Positions 55,569-61,404 of a DNA stretch of 64,000 bases are shown piece by piece (within the stretch, counting starts at the first letter, position 1; the number at the start of each line of letters is the position of its first letter). The DNA is from Paenibacillus sp. FSL R10-2782 (GTDB lineage: Bacteria; Bacillota; Bacilli; Paenibacillales; Paenibacillaceae). The stretch spans positions 1,417,001 through 1,481,000 of the forward strand of contig NZ_CP151951.1 of the NCBI RefSeq assembly GCF_038592985.1, given 5' to 3'. The position numbers and the translations under genes were made by a program. The notes below the pieces were generated by a model. It searched no databases. It had not been told where the DNA came from and saw only the letters and a program-made list of their open reading frames with translations.

Positions 55569-55645
55569 TTGGGATGATAGAAACTCTCCACGTAGTCTAG
55601 GGGCAGGTTTTAGAGGGAGAAGTATCTGCGTGCATATTAATGCTC

Positions 55646-55678
55646 AGAGTCGGCCATTAGGCCGGCTCTTTGTTTGGT
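55646..55678 (+). terminator. Terminator of tcyP
   Basis: AGAGTCGGCC / GGCCGGCTCT stem with a 4-base loop, then TTTG-TTT. Confidence 0.75.
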
Positions 55679-55761
55679 TTCATCGTAATGTAATTATAGC
55701 TGTTCACAAATCCTGATCTGTGATACATTAAAATAATGTTTTTCCGGCTTACTCCGGATGA

Positions 55762-55804
55762 ACCGCGGTTCGCAACCATCCCGCGCTATCAAAACTAGGA
55801 GGCT
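55762..55804 (+). promoter_or_regulatory. preQ1-I riboswitch (translational)
   Basis: CGCGGTTCGCAACCATCC followed by CGCG-CTATCAAAACTAGGAGG fits the small preQ1-I aptamer: a GC hairpin and an A-rich tail ending AAAACTA. The tail merges with the GGAGG ribosome site, so ligand binding should hide the site. The downstream gene is a queuosine-precursor transporter, as expected. Confidence 0.85.
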
Positions 55805-55807
55805 TTC

Positions 55808-56506
55808 ATGTTTAATTTGCTATGGGGGGCAGTCTTTGTCCTCGTCAATTTTATGTTCTTTTTGTTATGTTATCGTTTGTTCGGTAAAAAAGGGCTGTAC
55901 GCCTGGATTGGTGTGGCTACCGTACTTGCCAACATTCAGGTCACCAAAACCATTGATTTGCTCGGCATTACGACGACATTGGGAAATACAATGTATGTCT
56001 CTATGTATATGGCCAGCGATTTACTGAATGAGAAATACGGGCCTAAAGAGGCGCGTAAAGCGGTGTGGTTCGGATTTTTTACCTTAATCATGACGACGCT
56101 AACGATGCAGATGGCGCTGGTGTTTCAGCCTAATGCAACCGATTTTGCCCAGGCGCCCATGCAGCAATTATTCGGACTATTACCAAGACTTGCACTTGCC
56201 AGCCTGACGGCCTATGCGATTAGCCAATTGCTGGACGTTCGTCTATACTCATGGATTCGCAAGTTTTTCCCGGAACGTCACCAACTCTGGATTCGCGGCA
56301 ATGGCAGTACGATGATTAGCTCGTTTATGGATACGCTCATTTTTTGCAGCATCGCCTTTTACGGCTATGAATGGGGAATATGGCTGGAGCTACTGTTCAC
56401 CACCTATATTTTAAAATTTGTACTAACTGCGGCGGGTACACCGATATTGTACATCGCACGCAACTTCCACTTTGCAGAAGAGGAGGGGCAGATGCTCAAG
56501 CCGTAA
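55808..56506 (+). CDS. YhhQ-family queuosine precursor transporter
   Basis: The 232-residue protein is about six helices of the VUT/YhhQ family: ANIQVTKTIDLLGITTTLGN, YMASDLLNEKYGPKEARKAVW and RGNGSTMISSFMDTLIFCSIAF. It imports preQ0/preQ1 or queuine. The start is set by GGAGG of the riboswitch tail, 5 bases before the ATG. Confidence 0.93.
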   Translation: MFNLLWGAVFVLVNFMFFLLCYRLFGKKGLYAWIGVATVLANIQVTKTIDLLGITTTLGNTMYVSMYMASDLLNEKYGPKEARKAVWFGFFTLIMTTLTMQMALVFQPNATDFAQAPMQQLFGLLPRLALASLTAYAISQLLDVRLYSWIRKFFPERHQLWIRGNGSTMISSFMDTLIFCSIAFYGYEWGIWLELLFTTYILKFVLTAAGTPILYIARNFHFAEEEGQMLKP

Positions 56507-56537
56507 TTTGGCTTGGGGTTGCTCCTCCTTTTTTTGT
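56480..56537 (+). terminator. Terminator overlapping the yhhQ-like 3' end
   Basis: GAGGAGGGGCA and CTCAAGCC pair with GGCTTGGGG and TTGCTCCTCC, then T7. The stem begins inside the coding sequence. Confidence 0.8.
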
Positions 56538-56668
56538 ATAACTAATGTAATTGTTCAATGAAGCTTGCAGTTGCTTATATTGAAGTATAGAGATCGTCAG
56601 ATGAAATGTAAGATTGGAGACTATGTAAGGAAAAAAACAAACCTTGTACTATAAAGGAGGCTACAGGA

Positions 56669-56926
56669 ATGATGCAGTTTACCCCATGTATCCGGTGTAA
56701 AATTCGTTATGTGACACAAAGGGCTAGAGAAAATTTTATGGCAGAGAAAATGGTAGGAGAACCCTTGCTATGCCTGCATTGTATTAATGAACTCACAGGT
56801 AAAATAATAAATCAGTCCAGGAGCCTTGTTTATCCACATGAGGTTGAACAGTCTAATCGGCAGCAGCATATTCCGAGGTCGTCTATTGAGGGGTGTAGAC
56901 CCTGTATGAAGAAACAAGGACGATGA
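56669..56926 (+). CDS. Small Cys-rich putative zinc-binding protein
   Basis: The 85-residue protein has three CxxC pairs: CIRC (7-10), CLHC (about 35-38) and CRPC, typical of zinc ribbons, plus a basic profile. AAAGGAGG lies 8 bases before the tandem ATG. It is the first gene before the tail-like cluster and could be its regulator or unrelated; the family was not recognised. Confidence 0.65.
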   Translation: MMQFTPCIRCKIRYVTQRARENFMAEKMVGEPLLCLHCINELTGKIINQSRSLVYPHEVEQSNRQQHIPRSSIEGCRPCMKKQGR

Positions 56927-57075
56927 AGAGATCAAGTACGTCGCTACAGTTAAAACATCCAATGCTTCACTTATATTGATATCGTCAGGAAGGTGGTTTG
57001 CTCCAAGGTCAAGATGTCACGGATTCAAATCGCCATAATCGTTGGAATGGAATAATAAACTGGAGGTTTTTAAGA

Positions 57076-58128
57076 ATGGGAATAACGAAAAACAAAAAAA
57101 TGTTGATTAAAGGTGCGGGCAAGTTTATGGCTAAAATTCCGAATAGTGATGAACTCATCACGATTGGAACACTGAACAACATGCTTTTGGACATCCAACT
57201 GGATATGCAGGATATCGAGGGTGGAGATTCCAGTGTGCCCTTGGATGCATTGCTTCGTAAAAAAACGATTGATATTACAGCTCAAGATGCCAAATTTGAC
57301 TTAAATCTGGTCCGTCTCGTCCTCGGTTCCAAGCTTCGTGAAGGTGTTAGCGGAGCGTCTTACCGACTGACAACGGAAACCGTGACGGTTCCAGGGGAAT
57401 CCCCATACCAGGTGCTGCTCACAGAAGCCGCAGCGACAAGTCCTGCTATGAAGGCTTACGAGGATGTAATTACAGGCACAGATGTAACCACAGAAGTTAC
57501 CGTGACAGGTAATAAGGTGGTGTTCGATGCAGCGTTGGCCGGGAAAAAAGTAGTGGTTGTCTATCCTGTCGCTTTGAGTGGAATTCAGCAGGATGATGAT
57601 GGATTTGTGTGGGAGCTGGAAGAGAAGCACGTTATTCAGGAAGTAAACGGGAAGTGTGAGGCAGAGCTTGTCTTTGGTACCTCGCTGCATACCACGCCTG
57701 AAATTTCAGTGCGTACGCTAAATGGAAACAAGCTTCTCAAACGTTCGCTCACCGGAGCCCCTAACGAGGAGCAATACCTTGTTGAAGGGGAAAAGCTGAT
57801 TTTCAATGCAGCGTTGAAGGATGTAGCCATTTATGTAAACTACAAACGCAATGAAGTGGTGGATGTTCTGGATATTTCGAGCAGGGATTTACCGTTGACG
57901 GTTCACCTGGTTCATGATGGCCGTTTTGAGCAAAAGGACGGTTCTGTGCAAGGATACCAAACGGAATTGTATCAATGTCGTGTGAAATCCAATTTCACCA
58001 TTGATGCTCAGCGCCAGCAGGCGTCTACGCATAGTGTAACCTTGACGGTCATTGACCCGGAACGCTTTGATCACAAGCTCGGCACGATCAAGCGTTATGA
58101 GATTGCAACAACATCTGCTAACAACTGA
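57076..58128 (+). CDS. Phage tail tube-like structural protein
   Basis: The 350-residue protein has no signal peptide. The N-terminal half has RKKTIDITAQDAKFDLNLVR. A middle part holds two beta-rich repeats (residues about 110-150 and 185-265, each ending in a VVVVYPV or IYVNYKR strand). The C-terminus (VDVLDISSRDLPLTVHLVHD ... KSNFTIDAQRQQ) has the look of major tail/tube proteins. Its place directly before the tail-chaperone pair supports this. GGAGG lies 10 bases before ATG 57076. The precise family is unconfirmed. Confidence 0.55.
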   Translation: MGITKNKKMLIKGAGKFMAKIPNSDELITIGTLNNMLLDIQLDMQDIEGGDSSVPLDALLRKKTIDITAQDAKFDLNLVRLVLGSKLREGVSGASYRLTTETVTVPGESPYQVLLTEAAATSPAMKAYEDVITGTDVTTEVTVTGNKVVFDAALAGKKVVVVYPVALSGIQQDDDGFVWELEEKHVIQEVNGKCEAELVFGTSLHTTPEISVRTLNGNKLLKRSLTGAPNEEQYLVEGEKLIFNAALKDVAIYVNYKRNEVVDVLDISSRDLPLTVHLVHDGRFEQKDGSVQGYQTELYQCRVKSNFTIDAQRQQASTHSVTLTVIDPERFDHKLGTIKRYEIATTSANN

Positions 58129-58150
58129 TATGTAAGGATGTGTTTTCGGA

Positions 58151-58585
58151 ATGAATGAAAGAGAGTTCACCGTTCCATCTAAAAATGAGCCTTCCAAGTC
58201 AGATACGGTGGTAGAAAGTACAAAGAAGGTTTTGACAGAAGAGGAAGCACAGATCAAAGAAAAAGCTTTCTTTGAAGAAGATGAAAAGGTGCGTCTCCGT
58301 GATGGTAAAACGTATTATTTGCCTCCGCTTGGGTTAAAGGATGCGCGTAAGCTGATTAAAAAGCTGAACGCTATTGATTCCGGCATTATTATTGCAAATC
58401 TGATTCCAGATGACCCGGAAGGTGCGGATCGTTATCATGAGCTGTTGGATGTGCTGATGATGGGCTTTAAACCTTACTATAGCTGGATGACTCCCGAGCA
58501 CCTGGAAGAGTATGTTGATCTGGAAACGGCCAAGCAAATTATTGATGCCATGATTGGTCTGAATGGAATAAAAAAGTCCATGTAG
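58151..58585 (+). CDS. Tail assembly chaperone, short form (gpG-like)
   Basis: The 144-residue acidic, mostly helical protein (KTYYLPPLGLKDARKLIKKL, YHELLDVLMMGFKPYYSWM) ends shortly after an AAAAAAG run. It lies between the tube-like gene and the tail-tip genes. There a phage usually encodes a short chaperone and a longer frameshift product. The gene has no clear GGAGG; AAGGATG precedes it. Confidence 0.6.
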   Translation: MNEREFTVPSKNEPSKSDTVVESTKKVLTEEEAQIKEKAFFEEDEKVRLRDGKTYYLPPLGLKDARKLIKKLNAIDSGIIIANLIPDDPEGADRYHELLDVLMMGFKPYYSWMTPEHLEEYVDLETAKQIIDAMIGLNGIKKSM

Positions 58586-58929
58586 CCACTGAGGATGAGG
58601 AACTGGAGTATGACCGGCAAGCTCCCATTGATTGGGCGAATCTTTTTTTTAAGCTGGCCCATTATTGTCACCTGGACAAGCATCAGGTTTGGGATCTTAC
58701 GCTCCCTCAGTTGGGCTACTATCTGGAGCAGTGTCATGACCATATCGAATTTACCATTAAAGTATCCTCCATGTCTGCCGGTGGGCTATGGAGTGGGACA
58801 GATCAAATGGATCGTTCGGATACCCGCCATACAGGCCGTGAAGAAGTCAGGGAAGACGGCGCATATATGAGCGGCTATAAAATAGCGGACGAAGAAGATA
58901 TGGTATTTCTGGCTAATATGCTTGGATGA
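58151..58929 (+). CDS. Tail assembly chaperone, long form by -1 frameshift (gpGT-like)
   Basis: If ribosomes slip back one base at A AAA AAG (58570-58576), reading continues GTC CAT GTA (VHVATEDEELEYDR). It then runs 117 more residues to TGA 58929, giving about 259 residues. The extension includes the conserved-looking LFFKLAHYCHLDKHQVW and LPQLGYYLEQC. The -1 frame has no usable start between its preceding stop (58543) and a TTG deep inside at 58711, so the frameshift is the simplest way to express it. Confidence 0.65.
58570..58576 (+). other. Programmed -1 frameshift heptamer A AAA AAG
   Basis: The heptamer is exactly in phase with the short chaperone frame (codons AAA AAG at 58571-58576). 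It is the same slippery sequence as in E. coli dnaX. The zero-frame stop is 7 bases further on. Confidence 0.65.
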
Positions 58930-58994
58930 ACAACACTCCTGCTCTGCTCCGTAAGGAGGAGCGGGAGTTTCATTTTATAAAAGGCGGTGAATGT

Positions 58995-59669
58995 ATGGGC
59001 AATATAGAGGTTGATGTGCTTGTGGAGCTACAGGCATTTATTCAGACACTAAGGCAATCTTCTAATGTAGAGAAGCAGGGGCTGGTTTTACGCTTCGGGT
59101 GTTTGGAGGAACACAAGCACACATTAAGCACCATATTAAATTGTAGGACAAGGTCCGAAGTAAACCAGCAAAAACCAGATCAGCTATCCGCAGATGAGAG
59201 TCAAAGTCTGCAACATGATATGAATGGTAAAACGAAGCCGCCGACCTTCCCCATGAATGAATATATGAGAAAGGTGCAGAGGGATCAAAGCAGGAAGATG
59301 CTAAACGCTGAAATAGCAGATATACGAACAGGCTCTATGGAGTATATCTGTATGCGCAAGCACCAAACTCAGGACTTGCAAGGTGTACTCCGTCATCAGC
59401 GTACATTTCATATGCCAGAAGGCGTAACGGAGCTAACCAGAAATGAATATCTGACACGTGCAAACATGCATCCATCGTACACGATCAACTCCGGTGACGT
59501 CATCGTCCATATGACATTGCCTAAGGTCACGAATGACGTAAGTCCGACCCAACTGGAAGCGATCGGTAACGGACTGGGAAGAGGTCTTAAAAACGGTAGA
59601 GCCGGAAGCTTACGGGATCAGCTTCTTATGAATCCGACCACTGCTTATCGTAGCAGTACGTCATATTAA
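58995..59669 (+). CDS. Unrecognised protein in the tape-measure position
   Basis: The protein has 224 residues from ATG 58995 (AAGGCGG 7 bases upstream). An in-frame ATG at 58926 overlaps the chaperone stop but would include a hairpin region. The sequence is mostly polar and helical with no membrane span. The C-terminus (TINSGDVIVHMTLPKVTND ... LEAIGNGLGRGLKNGR) resembles the short beta-strand plus helix found at the end of many tape-measure proteins. No long tape measure is present. Function inferred only from position. Confidence 0.5.
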   Translation: MGNIEVDVLVELQAFIQTLRQSSNVEKQGLVLRFGCLEEHKHTLSTILNCRTRSEVNQQKPDQLSADESQSLQHDMNGKTKPPTFPMNEYMRKVQRDQSRKMLNAEIADIRTGSMEYICMRKHQTQDLQGVLRHQRTFHMPEGVTELTRNEYLTRANMHPSYTINSGDVIVHMTLPKVTNDVSPTQLEAIGNGLGRGLKNGRAGSLRDQLLMNPTTAYRSSTSY

Positions 59670-59725
59670 TCCTTACTCTGTCGCACCGGAGCAAACATCA
59701 TTTTTAATGACAGGAGGTATACATT

Positions 59726-60343
59726 TTGACTCAGCAAAGTTCCCATAAATCAGAAGATGTGATCTACAAAAAGCGACTATTTTACGATAACGGAATTCGT
59801 TTTGTCGAGGTTAAGGCCAAACTAATCAGCGAATACAAGCCACCGGCTCCCCATCTGAAATCTCATGTTCATGAGACGTTTTCCTACTCAGCAGGCTTGG
59901 TCAACCGTGGAACCTCACATTATACAGCGAGCCTAACGCTGCTATTCTACAGTAAAAAGGAATACGCGGACTGGCTGTCTTTTATAGGCTCAGAGCACAA
60001 ATACTATGATGAAAAAGGCACGATTTATCTGGGGATTGTGACAGGTAGACCGGATATTCAAACGGCAGAGCTGGAGACTAAATATATCATCCAAGTCCAA
60101 ATGTCACTTATTCGCAAACAAGGTGATGAATACCGCTGCAAAAGTCAATTCATCGACCTCAAGGGCCATTGGGCATCCAGCTATATTGAGGAAATGGATC
60201 AGCGTGGTATGGTTGCCGCCACAGCAGATGAAGGCGAGGTCAGCCCTTATTTTAGACCGGACGAGGGCTGTACCCGGGCAGAGGGAATCACCTTTTTGAT
60301 GAGGTCCTACAGGTATGTGGACCGGATTCTAAGGGGGTATTGA
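59726..60343 (+). CDS. Tail/baseplate-like protein with C-terminal SLH domain
   Basis: The 205-residue protein's first ~140 residues are beta-rich (LLFYSKKEYADWLSFIGSEH, TKYIIQVQMSLIRK) and could be a distal-tail or baseplate element. Residues about 143-195 read DLKGHWASSYIEEMDQRGM ... RPDEGCTRAEGITFLMRS, a good S-layer homology motif (LKGHWA...I, then TRAE). There is no signal peptide. AGGAGG lies 8 bases before TTG 59726. The next gene begins 2 bases after its stop. Confidence 0.6.
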   Translation: MTQQSSHKSEDVIYKKRLFYDNGIRFVEVKAKLISEYKPPAPHLKSHVHETFSYSAGLVNRGTSHYTASLTLLFYSKKEYADWLSFIGSEHKYYDEKGTIYLGIVTGRPDIQTAELETKYIIQVQMSLIRKQGDEYRCKSQFIDLKGHWASSYIEEMDQRGMVAATADEGEVSPYFRPDEGCTRAEGITFLMRSYRYVDRILRGY

Positions 60344-60344
60344 G

Positions 60345-61394
60345 ATGAAACGTTGGATTGATATAGATCCACTGGATTGGTTTTATAGAGATATGTTAGA
60401 TATGGCACGTTTGGGTCTCGATGCCCGCAACGAGCACAGCTTTATCGAGGGGATGCCCTACGACACTTTTGAACCAGGACATGAACGCATAATCAAGCGC
60501 TTTGTAACGTTCGATGGTCAGCAGGAATTTGCCATTCCCGACTATCAAATGCATATTGAAAACCCGGTTTTTGTTTTCGTCGCTGGAGTTCAGGTACAGC
60601 CTGAAAGAGTGGAAAACGAAAAAATAACGATGTCCCATCCTTTATCCAGTGGACTTGAGGTGGTATGTATCGCTTATGGCAGACCCGCTTATCAGGAGGA
60701 TGGCTGTGTTCATAGGCCTTATGTTGAGACGGATGAAAGTGCGATTTCCCTTCCTTCTGCGACCTTGCCCATGGCGGCTGATGATCAGACCCAAACGAAA
60801 TATCAGCCGGAGACGGTCACAGTTCTGGGAACCAAGCTCAAGCGGTTGTCTGTGAAAATCCAATCGGAAGAAGAACCAAAGGAAGTGATTAAGAAAGCAT
60901 TCGGCTTCAGACAGGATGTATTTGCGATCCACCGAGGAATTGTGTATCTCCCCTTCAATTATAACGGATTTCCCGTGACTGTCGGATATAACTATCGAGA
61001 AGCCGGAAGTGTGCAATTTAAACAGGAGACCGTCGTTGTCAACACTGACCACCCTCGTTATCATGATCGTTTCTTTCCGAATGTTCATATGAAACGAGCA
61101 CAGTTTCTTGTGCTTCTGCAACAGATACGGGTGGATATCTATAACAGATATACCGATCGTGGATTGGAGAGCAGTACGTATCCACCGAGAACCCTGCTGG
61201 ACCGAAGCTCTTTCTCAGGCCAATGGTATGAACAGGACGTTATGGACTTGGTGAGCGAGCAGTTCCTGGATGGAAGCTACGTATTTCCGCTCTATGAAAA
61301 CAATATGCTGGAGCCGGAAAAATGTATTACACGTGCAGAAGCCGTCGTATTTTTAAACCGATTCATAGAATGGGCCCTAGAAAAATTCAGATAG
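60345..61394 (+). CDS. Structural protein with SLH-like ends in the tail cluster
   Basis: The 349-residue protein starts KRWIDIDPLDWFYRDMLDMA ... YDTFEPG and ends SGQWYEQDVMDLVSEQF ... CITRAEAVVFLNRF. Both resemble SLH repeats. The centre has two beta-rich modules (about 50-115 and 160-235, FVTFDGQQEFAIPDYQM and FVFVAGVQVQPE) that look like phage structural repeats. There is no signal peptide. AAGGGGG precedes ATG 60345. It probably forms an operon with both neighbours. Confidence 0.55.
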   Translation: MKRWIDIDPLDWFYRDMLDMARLGLDARNEHSFIEGMPYDTFEPGHERIIKRFVTFDGQQEFAIPDYQMHIENPVFVFVAGVQVQPERVENEKITMSHPLSSGLEVVCIAYGRPAYQEDGCVHRPYVETDESAISLPSATLPMAADDQTQTKYQPETVTVLGTKLKRLSVKIQSEEEPKEVIKKAFGFRQDVFAIHRGIVYLPFNYNGFPVTVGYNYREAGSVQFKQETVVVNTDHPRYHDRFFPNVHMKRAQFLVLLQQIRVDIYNRYTDRGLESSTYPPRTLLDRSSFSGQWYEQDVMDLVSEQFLDGSYVFPLYENNMLEPEKCITRAEAVVFLNRFIEWALEKFR

Positions 61395-61404
61395 GTGATG
61401 AAAA

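Noticed and set aside
58595..58870. Separate 91-codon gene after the short chaperone
   Set aside because: This third frame overlaps the better-supported -1 extension and has odd composition; its ATG sits without a ribosome site.
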